From Nitrospirota bacterium (GTDB lineage Bacteria; Nitrospirota; Thermodesulfovibrionia; Thermodesulfovibrionales; UBA6898): DNA of 35,514 nt. Every line of letters begins with the position of its first letter. Position 1 is the first letter of the stretch. The stretch covers positions 1 to 35,514 of the forward strand of contig JAJRYC010000078.1 of NCBI GenBank assembly GCA_024275975.1, written 5' to 3'. Below are positions 11,785 through 23,902 of the stretch, piece by piece. The position numbers and the translations under genes were made by a program. The notes beneath the pieces are model-generated. The model did no database searches. It saw nothing but the letters and a program-made list of their open reading frames with translations, and had not been told where the DNA came from.

Positions 11785-11813
11785 ATTATAGCTTATATTC
11801 ACAATCGTGGCAA
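11785..11813 (-). promoter_or_regulatory. Promoter for dnaA
   Basis: Read on the minus strand there is TTGCCA (11813-11808), a 17-bp spacer and a perfect TATAAT (11790-11785). This is a near-consensus housekeeping-sigma promoter. Initiation would fall about 60 bp before the dnaA ATG. A GGGAGGT stretch follows in the leader at 11773-11779. No other good promoter separates dnaA, dnaN, gyrB and gyrA, so they may form one unit. Confidence 0.65.
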
Positions 11814-11849
11814 TAGTTCTGTTGTTATGTTGTTAGTATTTCCATGAAT

Positions 11850-12090
11850 ATTTTTTTTCGGTCAGCCGTGTATAACTCCGGGCTGTTCTTTACAGGTTTA
11901 CCATCTTTATTTCTTATTTAAAATCAACCTATTAACTCTATTATCAACTTCTCAACAGCTGTTACTACTACTACTAGCTTTGTATATATATAAAAGACTA
12001 GAGTATAGTGTTGGGACGAATTGTTGATATCTCATAGCGCTGTTGAGGTGGGCGGTCGACAGAGAAGAATAAACCTGTGTATAAATTGCC
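11850..12090. other. Candidate replication origin (oriC) between dnaA and ligA
   Basis: This AT-rich, gene-free stretch lies directly upstream of dnaA, the usual bacterial position. It contains a DnaA-box-like TTATCAACT (11941-11949), two TGTGTATAA-like 9-mers (11867-11875 with one further mismatch, and 12076-12084), and a run of four TAG trinucleotides on the minus strand (11976-11963). That run is a DnaA-trio tract, placed 3' of the box as in the basal origin unwinding system. An AT-only tract (TATATATATAAAA) follows at about 11982-11994. No box is a perfect TTATCCACA, so the call rests on the combination and the location. Confidence 0.6.
11963..11976 (-). promoter_or_regulatory. DnaA-trio tract
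   Basis: On the minus strand the sequence is TAG repeated (TAGTAGTAGTAGTA), that is 3'-GAT-5' trios in the polarity that DnaA uses to stretch single-stranded DNA. It is 13 bp downstream of the DnaA-box-like TTATCAACT and directly before the AT-rich tract. The regular four-fold repeat is unlikely by chance in this position. Confidence 0.55.
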
Positions 12091-12103
12091 ATTTTTTATA
12101 GTT

Positions 12104-12201
12104 GTCATGCCCGAAGCCTGCCCTTGACTCCGATCGGGGGTCCCGGGCATCCAGAACCTATTTAAAAGACTGGATTCTGGCTTAAGGACTACTGGAATGA
12201 C
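12104..12201. repeat. 100-bp dispersed repeat with inverted ends, copy 2
   Basis: It starts GTCATGCC and ends GGAATGAC, with an interior GCCTGCCCTTGACTCCGATC and G run matching the copy at 191-290 closely. The left end carries a mismatch relative to copy 1. It sits between the candidate oriC and the end of ligA. It is non-coding: a 74-codon open frame across it has no protein-like features. Confidence 0.75.
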
Positions 12202-12249
12202 AGGCAGAAACTTTGACTTCATACATAAACTCTGAATACAGAGAAGGAT

Positions 12250-14316
<2,067 letters not shown>

Positions 14317-14369
14317 TCATCTTAAGGCTTCTTTGGTGTTTCCGCCTACTGATTACTCATTATTCAGGC

Positions 14370-14858
14370 TTATTCCGCCTTATTTATTACCTCTATAAGA
14401 AAATTCATCGCCGCAACAGCGGCCTCTTCCTTGTTTTCGTCTCTTTCCCCCTCTAGCCGTAACTCCTTAATAAGGGTTTTTCCATTTTTACTCAGTGATA
14501 TATAAACAAGCCCCTTCGGCTTTCCCTCCAGGATATCAGGCCCGAGATTACCGGTTGTTGCGACCGCGTAATCCGTTCCGGCCAGAGAACGCATCTTTTC
14601 CGACATCTCTTTTGCTGTTTCTCTGCTGACCACTCCATGAGTTGAAATGGTACTGGAAGATACACCCAGTATAACCTTCTTTGAGGCGGCTGAATAGGTG
14701 ACGGCGCCTGCTTCGAAGAATCGGCTAGCGCCCGGAAGCGTTGTCATGTAGTGGCTGATGAGGCCGCCGGTGCATGATTCGGCAACAGAGAGCGTCAGCC
14801 CTTTTTCAATGAAGATTTCATGCACCCGCCGGATGATATCAAGAATTTTCATCTTCAT
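14370..14858 (-). CDS. pncC: PncC/CinA C-terminal family nicotinamide-nucleotide amidase
   Basis: It belongs to the CinA C-terminal domain family, which deamidates nicotinamide mononucleotide to nicotinic acid mononucleotide in NAD recycling. VAESCTGGLISHYMTTLPGAS, GAVTYSAASK and HGVVSRETAKEM are the typical motifs, and the 162-residue length equals a stand-alone domain. The usual ATTGIAGPxGGT loop reads ATTGNLGPDILEGKP, an unusual variant, so activity is not certain. The gene starts inside the end of the acyltransferase fusion gene (20-bp overlap). Its position just before ligA is interesting, because bacterial NAD-dependent ligase releases NMN, the substrate of PncC. Confidence 0.85.
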   Translation of the reverse strand: MKMKILDIIRRVHEIFIEKGLTLSVAESCTGGLISHYMTTLPGASRFFEAGAVTYSAASKKVILGVSSSTISTHGVVSRETAKEMSEKMRSLAGTDYAVATTGNLGPDILEGKPKGLVYISLSKNGKTLIKELRLEGERDENKEEAAVAAMNFLIEVINKAE

Positions 14859-17523
14859 CCTTTCCCCCCCGAGGTTTAAGCCCTCTCACCCTTTCTCTCA
14901 GTTTATCGGCAAAATACTGGTAATTATCAATATTCTCATTTTTTTGTCTAAAGTCAATATCCGACGCCGACAGGGGTTTTCCGAATATAACGCGGATCTT
15001 TCTGAATCCGGGCCATTTAGCCCCCCGTGGCAATACCTCGAAAGCGCCGTCGATAAATACCGGCACCACGGTGACCCCCATCTCAATCGCAAGTATCCCG
15101 ACTCCTTTTTTGAACTCCATCAGCCTGCCATCAAAAGACCGTCCTCCCTCCGGAAAGACGGTTAAAGACCGACCGTTTCTTAATACATAAGCCGACATCT
15201 GTAATGCCTTATTGAGATATGAAGACGCGTCTATCGGAATCACGTGGGCTATCCTTGCTAAGCGGCTCCTGCAAAATCCCTGGAAATAACTGCTTAATCC
15301 GAGGCTGTATATATTCCTGAAGTACTCAAAAGGGAGAGAGAGGATTACGGCAAAGCCGTCCAGGTAACTGCTATGATTTGGAGCGATCAGGAAATTTTTG
15401 TTCAACGGTATATTCCCGGTCCCCTTAACTTCAAGCCTGAAGAACAATTTAAAGAGACATTTCAGCATGACAAATATAAAAAATGCCGGTATAAGTTCGG
15501 TGAGCGGTTTTTGGGGAGATATAATACGAAGCTCTTTTTCCGACGGCTCCATTAAGAGTATCTCCTTCCAACCGGACTTTTCGACTTGCCCGGATCCGGT
15601 ATCGACGGTTGTCACTGCTTTTATCTTTTCTACCAACTCGCCTACAGTCTGTATATCGGACATAAAATCTTCGGGAAGCTTCAGAGAGAAAGTTTTTTCG
15701 ATCAGCACGACCAGCTCGATTTTCGATAATGAATCCAGTCCCAGGTCGAGCTCGATGTTGTCGTCCGCGTTGATATGTTCCACATCCTTCAGAAATTGTT
15801 TTAATGTCTCGACCACCCTTCTTGCGGTCGCGTCTCTGAATAAGGCGCTGTCGGATTCTCTCTATCTGTCCGGCTTTTCAGTCACCAGGTCTTTGATCAT
15901 GAATCGCCTTAATTTACCCAGTGGGGTCCTCGGCAGTGGCTCTGAACGGATAGAATAGCCCTTAATTCTCATATATGAAGGCATTCCGCCTGATAGTTCA
16001 TTAATTTCCCATTTAATCTCTTCCTGTATATTTGATATCCCGGCCTTTTTCGCGTATTCAAAGTCCGGGACGATGACCGCGTGCAGAGATTCAGTTCTCC
16101 CCTTATCTTCCATGCCCAATACGCATATCTCCCTGAGAATCGGCTAGGCGAGGTACAGCTTCTCGACATCCTCGGGATAGATGTTTTTGCCTGAACTAAG
16201 AACAATCACCTCTTTCAGCCGTCCTGTAATAAAGAGGTAACCATCTTTGTCGATCACGCCTAAATCACCACTCATAAACCAGCCGTCCTTTATTACTTCA
16301 GCTGTGGCGGACTCATTTTTGTAATAACCCTTCATCACCATGGGTCCTTTTATCTCGATTTCTCCCTCTCCGGCCGCGGATGGATTATGAATCCTGATTT
16401 CCACGGAAGAAAAGGGTTTTCCGGCGGAGCCGGGTTTTCGTTTTGAGACAGGGTTGAATGTCACAACAGGGGATGTCTCCGTCAGTCCGTAACCCTCCAG
16501 CACGGTGAACCCAAAGGCCTCCAGGTCTTTAAATATCATGGGGTCCAGCCTTGCCCCTCCGCTTGTGAAGAACCTGAATCCTTTACCCATCGCCGAATGA
16601 ACAGACCTGAAGACAATACGTCCGATATTAATATCAAATCTCTCCCGTAAAAAACCTGATATTCCGTGGACTTTGGTCAATAAATAAGAGACAGGTCCGG
16701 GAAGGCCCTTCATCCTGTCCTGTATCCCGTTTCTTATGATATCGAGCAGTTGGGGCACGCCGATCAGAATATTGACATCCCTGTCCCTCATGGCCGACAT
16801 CAGGTCAGGCCCTTTCATGCTCCGGGGATATGTTATAGATGCGCCGAGAAATGCAGGCACAAGAAAACTGCACATAAAAGCATATGTATGATGCAGGGGC
16901 AGGACGGCGAGGATGTTATCATTATGGGTAACTATGCCGGCCTCAATAACGGCCAGGGCATCCGAACAGAAGTTTTTATGAGTAAGCATCACGCCCTTTG
17001 GTTTTCCGGTAGTCCCCGATGTATATATTATTGATGCGGTCTCTTCCGGGTCATTTTCCGGGAAATCATCCAGGGGGGCCGTTCCGGCAACTGATGTATA
17101 CTCGGGTGAATCAAAGTTTATCAGCAATACCGGCGCCGGGAGGCTGTCCGCGTAAGCCTTGATATTTTCCAGGGTCTTTTGGCTGTGGAAGACCGTTTTT
17201 GATCCGGAATCCTCCAGAAGATTCCTTGTTTCATCAGGTCCGAGCTGTGAGTCTATAGGCACGGCAATTCCACCGGCCATAATTATGGCAAAATATGCGG
17301 TGCACCATTCTTTCCCGTTCCCGGATATAATCGCGGCCCGGTCCCCTTTTTTGAGGCCGGAGTTTAAGAGGAAAGAGGCGGTTGAGATCACGGCGTTCGA
17401 AAAATCCCTGTATGAAACGGTCTTCCAACCGTTTTGAAAATAATGAAAGATTACATTATCGGGATAAGCCTGTACAGCACTGAAAAACATTTCAGTTATA
17501 GTTAAAGATCTTTCGTTTTTCAT
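14839..17523 (-). CDS. Acyl-CoA/ACP synthetase-ACP-acyltransferase fusion, interrupted by two in-frame TAG
   Basis: A single frame of 894 codons encodes three parts. First is an AMP-forming acyl ligase with IIYTSGTTGKPKGVMLTHKN at about residues 166-184, then GYGLTETSP and the hinge SGDLGVIDKDGYLFITGRLKEVI. Second is an acyl-carrier domain with the phosphopantetheine Ser598 in LGLDSLSK. Third is a PlsC-type acyltransferase with NHSSYLD (His717, Asp722) and VFPEGG (790-793), preceded by a hydrophobic segment. This is an Aas-like protein that would activate fatty acids and place them on a lysophospholipid at the inner membrane. TAG occurs at codon 460 (16144-16146), in YLA-stop-PILREICVLG, and at codon 554 (15862-15864), in KPDR-stop-RESD. 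Homology is continuous across both. The last 20 bp overlap pncC. Confidence 0.85.
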
Positions 17524-17524
17524 T

Positions 17525-17722
17525 TTAGGCGCCGGCGAAGGTCAACCAGGCGTAATAAAAGGCCATTCCCGAAAAGAAGAGCGTAAGGAGGCCGAGGAAA
17601 AAGAAGAGTATGCCCTTTGTAAAATTTTTTCTCCTGAACTCCATAAAGCATTTAGGGATAAGGGTCACCGCGCCGAAGAAGAGCGCCAGCCCGACAAGTA
17701 TCTGTGTGATTATTCTTACCAT
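17525..17722 (-). CDS. Small membrane protein of unknown function
   Basis: The protein of 65 residues is mostly two hydrophobic segments (IITQILVGLALFFGAVTLI and GILFFFLGLLTLFFSGMAFYYAW), joined by a short basic loop (MEFRRKNFTKG). I do not recognise the family. It lies between the HhH-GPD glycosylase gene (6-bp gap) and the acyl-CoA synthetase fusion (its TAA is followed after one base by that ATG). It is therefore surely in the same operon and may be translationally coupled to it. A role at the membrane with the acyltransferase is possible but only a guess. Confidence 0.7.
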   Translation of the reverse strand: MVRIITQILVGLALFFGAVTLIPKCFMEFRRKNFTKGILFFFLGLLTLFFSGMAFYYAWLTFAGA

Positions 17723-17728
17723 TTATGC

Positions 17729-18364
17729 TTATATCCCTTCAAGCGGACAACCAACGCATTGAGGCCTTGTCCGGCAGTTCTCTTTCGCCAGCCTGACAAA
17801 CAATGCGTGATATTCATTAAAAAGCCTTACGTCTTCCTCAAGCTCCGACCGGAAAAGCTGCTGGAATTCATCATAAGACGCACCATGGTCCAGAATATTA
17901 TGCCTTGAAAGCACGCGTTTTGTGTAGGCGTCTATCACAAAGACAGGTTTTTCGAGCGCGTACAGGATGATTGAATCGGCGGTTTCAGGGCCGATGCCAT
18001 TGACGGAAAGAAGATTTTCCCTTATTGCGGGGAGCTTCTCTTTCTTCATTTTTTTCATGCTCCCGCTATACTGGCCCATCAGAAAAGCGATGAAGTGCTT
18101 CAGCCTTTTTGCCTTTACGTTGAAATATCCGGCTGGCCGGATCTGAGATGCGAGTTCCTCTACCGTCATGCTGTCGATATCTTCAGGGGTAAGCCTGTCG
18201 CTGTTTTTGAGATTAGCTATCGCCTTCTCAACATTTCCCCAGTTTGTGTTCTGTGTAAGTATTGCTCCGACAGCCACCTCAAAAGGTGTATCGCCGGGCC
18301 ACCAGTGCTGCTGCCCGAAAGATTTATATAGTTTTATATATATCTTGCCCAGTTTATTTTTCAT
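17729..18364 (-). CDS. Endonuclease III-like HhH-GPD DNA glycosylase
   Basis: It belongs to the endonuclease III superfamily but differs from nth at 1350-1991. Motifs are FEVAVGAILTQNTNWGNVEKAI (where Nth has LSAQ), the helix-hairpin-helix SVNGIGPETADSIILYA and the catalytic Asp in VFVIDAYTKRVL. The lyase Lys of Nth is absent (GPETA instead of GRKTA), so it should be a monofunctional glycosylase, like the MagIII 3-methyladenine type. The C-terminus has three cysteines (CRTRPQCVGC) but ends before a fourth, so an intact 4Fe-4S cluster is doubtful. It starts 11 bp inside the end of the upstream release-factor-like gene. Length is 211 residues. Confidence 0.82.
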   Translation of the reverse strand: MKNKLGKIYIKLYKSFGQQHWWPGDTPFEVAVGAILTQNTNWGNVEKAIANLKNSDRLTPEDIDSMTVEELASQIRPAGYFNVKAKRLKHFIAFLMGQYSGSMKKMKKEKLPAIRENLLSVNGIGPETADSIILYALEKPVFVIDAYTKRVLSRHNILDHGASYDEFQQLFRSELEEDVRLFNEYHALFVRLAKENCRTRPQCVGCPLEGI

Positions 18365-18776
18365 TAATATCGAATTGGTGGGAACGGAGCTTTTTCTTTT
18401 CGGCCACCATCTTTTTTTGGACCAGTATTTTTTCCTTCGCCTTTTTGGACCGCCTCTTCTTCTGCCGCCGGAGCTTCTCTATTCTCTGGGTCTCTTCACT
18501 CTCCCGGCCTTTAACCTGTTGCTCCACCTTTTTGGCAAGCAACGCCCTTGCAAAGTAGCGGTTCAGGGACTGGGAACGTTCCCGCTGGCATTTAACTTCT
18601 ATCCCTGTAGGCACGTGCTTCAGATAGACGCAAGTCGATGTCTTGTTAACATGCTGTCCCCCCTTGCCGCTTGAACGGATAAAGGATTCTTCTATATCCT
18701 CTTCCCGAATACCAAGGGCGGTCATCCTCTCTCTGAGGGCCTTTTCTTTTAAGAGACTGACCGAAAATATGCGCAT
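18354..18776 (-). CDS. Peptide chain release factor-like protein with GGQ motif
   Basis: The protein of 140 residues has the catalytic release-factor domain only. GGQ is at residues 39-41 inside SSGKGGQHVNKTSTCVYL, followed by VKCQRERSQSLNRYFARALL and a long, strongly basic C-terminal tail rich in Lys and Arg. It lacks the codon-recognition domains of RF1/RF2. This is the architecture of ArfB/YaeJ- and C12orf65-like factors, which hydrolyse peptidyl-tRNA on stalled ribosomes. Such rescue could matter in a genome where many genes appear to contain internal stops, but that link is speculation. It is the first gene of a tight minus-strand group continuing through ligA. Confidence 0.85.
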   Translation of the reverse strand: MRIFSVSLLKEKALRERMTALGIREEDIEESFIRSSGKGGQHVNKTSTCVYLKHVPTGIEVKCQRERSQSLNRYFARALLAKKVEQQVKGRESEETQRIEKLRRQKKRRSKKAKEKILVQKKMVAEKKKLRSHQFDINEK

Positions 18777-18871
18777 CTCTTAATTATATAACATCTTTTT
18801 CCGGTTGCGCTGATTTATTAAGTTTTCAATATTCCACGGTCTCTGCCGAGGGGTTTCCTTACATTAGATTT

Positions 18872-18960
18872 CCCTCCCCCTTGACGGGGGAGGGCGAGGG
18901 TGGGGGTGCTTAAGATGCTGTTTTCACCCTCCCCTTAATCCCCTCCCGTCAAGGGAGGGG
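18872..18960. repeat. Compound GC-rich inverted repeat
   Basis: Two hairpins face each other. The first is CCCTCCCCC/GGGGGAGGG around TTGAC (18873-18894) and the second is CCCCTCCC/GGGAGGGG around GTCA (18940-18960). The regions between them (GGGTGGGGGTG and CACCCTCCCC) can also pair. The element separates the release-factor-like gene from vapC, and I see no coding capacity. It resembles dispersed intergenic palindromes common in bacteria. Confidence 0.7.
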
Positions 18961-18984
18961 AGACTTTAAGCCGGAATCCATTTG

Positions 18985-19012
18985 GTAGGGGCATGGCGCG
19001 CCATGCCCCTAC
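18985..19012. repeat. 28-bp perfect palindrome at the 3' end of vapC
   Basis: All 28 bases are self-complementary, with arms GTAGGGGCATGGCG and CGCCATGCCCCTAC. It begins immediately at the vapC stop (TAG followed by another TAG on the minus strand), so it would form a strong hairpin in the 3' end of the vapBC transcript. There is no U tail after it, so it may protect the RNA end or be a dispersed palindromic unit rather than an intrinsic terminator. Confidence 0.75.
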
Positions 19013-19410
19013 TATTTATAAAGCCTGAGGTCTGTGACTTTTGCTATTTTTTCAAAATCGGAATCATTGTGGAAAAGTATAGCGTTATTCTCTAATGCAA
19101 CCGCGCTTATAAGGCAGTCTACCGGTTTTCTTATGGTAAAACCTTTTTTTCTGCAACGCCTGTAAATATCAGAGCTATGGAGATAAGACTGAACCGGAGT
19201 ATTCTTTAAAATGGGAAATGCAAGCAGGTAGTCCTTGATCTCGGCGTGCTGATTATCATCCCTGATTCCCTGCAGTATTTCCATAAGTATTATCTCTGAG
19301 AGACATATTTCCTACTCATCGCCTTCTAAAAGGGCATGAAGGGTCCTGCGGGATTTAGTGTTTCGTCCGTTGAGGAAATCGATCCAGACAGATGTATCTA
19401 CTAATATCAA
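19012..19410 (-). CDS. vapC: VapC-type PIN-domain ribonuclease toxin, interrupted by one in-frame TAG
   Basis: It is a Mg-dependent RNase toxin of a type II toxin-antitoxin pair. The frame starts with TTG at 19410 (ILVDTSVWIDFLNG, first catalytic Asp) and reads TLHALLEGDE. It meets TAG at 19312-19314 (codon 33) and continues EICLSEIILMEILQGIRDD (catalytic Glu), KPVDCLISAVALENN (Asp) and LFHNDSDFEKIA (Asp). With the TAG read through, all four PIN acidic positions are present and the length is 132, normal for VapC. Without it, only a fragment from an internal ATG at 19284 would be made, lacking the first Asp and so inactive. The TTG overlaps the vapB stop as TTGA. A stop mutation in a toxin would be tolerated, so this could be true decay. 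Confidence 0.85.
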
Positions 19411-19607
19411 AACCGGCTTTTTCTCATTTCAGAGAGGTCCCCTTCCCATTTTACGGTCCCTTCAAGCATCAGGAGCCTCTTCCGTTTTTCTTTTTTTATA
19501 AGCTCTTCTATGGCGGTGTTAACAAGTTCTTTCTTTGTCTTACATTTTGTTAACCTTAATCCTTCTTCAAAGAGCGCATCATCTACCACTACATTTGTTC
19601 TTCCCAT
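19407..19607 (-). CDS. vapB: VapB-type antitoxin
   Basis: The protein of 66 residues begins GRTNVVVDDALFEEGLRLTKCKTKKELVNTAIEELIKKEKRK, the ribbon-helix-helix DNA-binding domain of VapB antitoxins. It is followed by a C-terminal tail (GTVKWEGDLSEMRKSRF) that should block VapC. I chose the ATG at 19607 because GGAGGT lies 7 nt upstream; an earlier in-frame ATG at 19637 lacks such a site. It overlaps vapC by 4 bp, as usual for co-translated toxin-antitoxin pairs. VapB normally autorepresses its own promoter, but I cannot point to a convincing operator. Confidence 0.88.
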   Translation of the reverse strand: MGRTNVVVDDALFEEGLRLTKCKTKKELVNTAIEELIKKEKRKRLLMLEGTVKWEGDLSEMRKSRF

Positions 19608-19666
19608 AATAACACCTCCATACACAAATATTATCAAAATAAGGTGTACAAATCAAGACACCTTTG

Positions 19667-19826
19667 AAGAAAGTTCAAAGTTCAAGGTTCAAGGTTCTAC
19701 GTTCAAAGACAAACAAAAGCAACGAACAGCAGAGCGCATGGCGCATAGCAACAACAGACAAAGAAAGTTCAAGGTTCAAGGTTCAACGTTCTATGTTCAA
19801 AGACAAACAAAAGCAACGAACAGCAG
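19667..19826. repeat. 66-bp direct repeat rich in GTTCAA units
   Basis: Two near-identical blocks (19667-19732 and 19761-19826) each start AAGAAAGTTCAA, contain several GTTCAA/GGTTCAA units and end AGACAAACAAAAGCAACGAA plus CAGCAG. They are separated by 28 bp containing GCGCATGGCGCATAGC. Such GTTCAA arrays are simple-sequence intergenic DNA with no coding function that I can see. Confidence 0.75.
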
Positions 19827-19969
19827 GGTGTTAAAGCCTGGAAACAGAAGACCAGGAAGGAAAACCATACCTGCTTGATGAAAATTATGATCTCCCCCTT
19901 TAGTAACTTACCATGTTCCACAAATAAGACTGGACACCGTGGGAGTTATCCGGTAAACAGGTAGTTCAA

Positions 19970-20238
19970 GGAGTTATCTGATTAAATGGGACTCCGCCCC
20001 TTCCCCCGGTTCAAAGAAAAGCAACAGCGCAACGGATAAAGACGCATGGCGCAAAGCGCATAGCAAGAACAAAGACATAAAGAACGGAACCAAGAAAATG
20101 CGCCCGCGATTCTTTTTTAACGGTCTGCTTCCGGTCTGCCCGCTAAATTCAAGAAACTCGCTTCGCTCAAACAGTCTTGAATTTTAAACGCGTTCAGCCT
20201 CGGAATCATCCCTAAAATAATCAAAGGGGTTTGAAAGA
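19970..20238 (+). repeat. Dispersed intergenic repeat, copy A
   Basis: It begins GAGTTATCTGATTAAATGGG, passes a CCGCCCCTTCCCCCGG block, GGCGCAAAGCGCATAGC, AACGGAACCAAGAAAATGCG, TTTTTTAACGGTCTGCTTCC and GGTCTGCCCG. It ends with a segment holding AAACGCGTTCAGCCTCGG and CCTAAAATAATCAAAGG. The same blocks in the same order occur at 28706-28960 (including the end segment) and 34176-34376 (without it). It is non-coding. Confidence 0.8.
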
Positions 20239-20400
20239 CCAGCAAAGCGCAGAGAGCATGGCGCAGAGCGTTAAAGCCAAAAAAAGAGCCCCCGGTGTCC
20301 AGTCAAAAATGTGGGTAAGGATAAGCTTTAGTAAAGGGGAAATAAGAGGGATTTTATAATAGTTGTTTGTGGGTAGCGCGCTGAGGACAGGTCTTGATGA

Positions 20401-21227
20401 TCAAAAAGAATCAGGCTGCAGGGACTTATGGATGGCGATAATTACAGTCAGGAGCCTGTCAACATCATCGAGACTTATCATATTCGGTCCATCGCACAGC
20501 GCCTTCCCGGGCTCGGGATGAACCTCCATGAAGAGTCCGTCGACCCCGACAGCAACTGCCGCCCTTGCCAGCGGCTCTGCAAACTCCCTCTGCCCCCCTG
20601 AACTGGTCCCCTCTCCCCCTGGAATCTGGAGGCTGTGGGTTATGTCAAATATGACGGGATAACCGAAAGAGCGAATGATAGGCAGTCCCCTGAAGTCGAC
20701 AACGAGATTATTATAACCAAAGGATGTGCCTCTCTCGGTTATGAAGAGATTGTGGTTACCCGTTGAAATGAATTTCTCGGTTATATTTTTTACATCCCAG
20801 GGAGAGAGAAACTGTCCCTTTTTCACATTAACAGGCATCCATGTCTCTGCCGCGGCGACGATTAAATCAGTCTGCCTGCAGAGGAAGGCAGGGATCTGAA
20901 GGGCATCGAGGACATCAGCGGCCGGCTCGATTTCTTCGACTGAATGAATGTCCGATATCACCGGCAGGTCAAACCTGCTTTTTACGTCGGAGAGAATCCT
21001 TAAGCCTTTTTTAATGCCCGGCCCGCGAAAAGACCCGATGGATGTTCTGTTTGCCTTGTCGTAAGAGCTTTTGAAGATAAGGCCGATATTCCGCCTTTCG
21101 CATATCTCCTTCAGTCTTTCCGCTGTATGGAATGTGATCTCTTCGGATTCAATAACACATGGGCCGGCTATAAGGAAAAGTGGGCGGTTATTTCCGAATG
21201 TAACAGGCCCTATCTTTATCTCTCTTG

Positions 21228-21231
<4 letters not shown>
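20401..21231 (-). CDS. kdsA: KdsA, 3-deoxy-D-manno-octulosonate 8-phosphate synthase
   Basis: It condenses phosphoenolpyruvate with arabinose 5-phosphate to KDO-8-phosphate, an early step of LPS inner-core synthesis in the cytoplasm. Motifs include LFLIAGPCVIESEE, FKSSYDKANRTSI, PVISDIHSVEEIEPA, LQIPAFLCRQTDL, NLVVDFRGLPI, DITHSLQIPGG and the C-terminal MEVHPEPGKALCDGPNM. The length of 276 is typical. It starts with TTG at 21231, overlapping the pyrG TGA as TTGA, which implies translational coupling to full-length pyrG. The operon kdsB-pyrG-kdsA pairs KDO synthesis and activation with the CTP needed for activation. Confidence 0.96.
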
Positions 21232-23653
<2,422 letters not shown>

Positions 23654-23796
23654 TAGATTAGACTTAATTATATACTAATACGCGAAAAATCTGAAACTAT
23701 TGCACAAAAAAACGCAAATTCCTGGTCCAGGCCTGAAACAACCGCTGCGGGAGAGCGATAAAATCGTCGAATCTCTTTAAGCGGGCGCCTCTGTTG

Positions 23797-23823
23797 TTGA
23801 CATATTACCTGTTGATTTATAAT
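23797..23823 (+). promoter_or_regulatory. Promoter for the PEP carboxykinase-like gene
   Basis: A perfect TTGACA (23797-23802) and a perfect TATAAT (23818-23823) are separated by 15 bp. The spacer is shorter than the ideal 17, so strength may be reduced or activator-dependent. Transcription would begin near 23830, leaving an AT-rich leader of about 70 nt before the ATG at 23903, which has GAGG upstream. Confidence 0.55.
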
Positions 23824-23902
23824 ACTACTTATTAAGATTTTAAATATTTGAAATAATTCCTTATAATTACACATAACTAAATTAAATTTTTTGAGGTTAG
23901 AA

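Larger units (their letters stand above)
19608..20400. other. Repeat-rich intergenic region without a gene
   Basis: Between vapB and kdsA I find no believable gene on either strand. The content is GTTCAA micro-repeats with a 66-bp direct repeat (19667-19826), copy A of the dispersed repeat (19970-20238), and low-complexity GCGCAAAGCGCATAGC motifs. Short open frames here have no protein-like composition. Confidence 0.7.

Noticed and set aside
11998-12222. Open frame of 74 codons beside the origin
   Set aside because: It spans part of the candidate oriC and the 100-bp repeat and has no coding character.
19608-19637. Upstream in-frame ATG of vapB at 19637
   Set aside because: It lacks a ribosome site and adds residues absent from the family. 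The ATG at 19607 has GGAGGT at good spacing.
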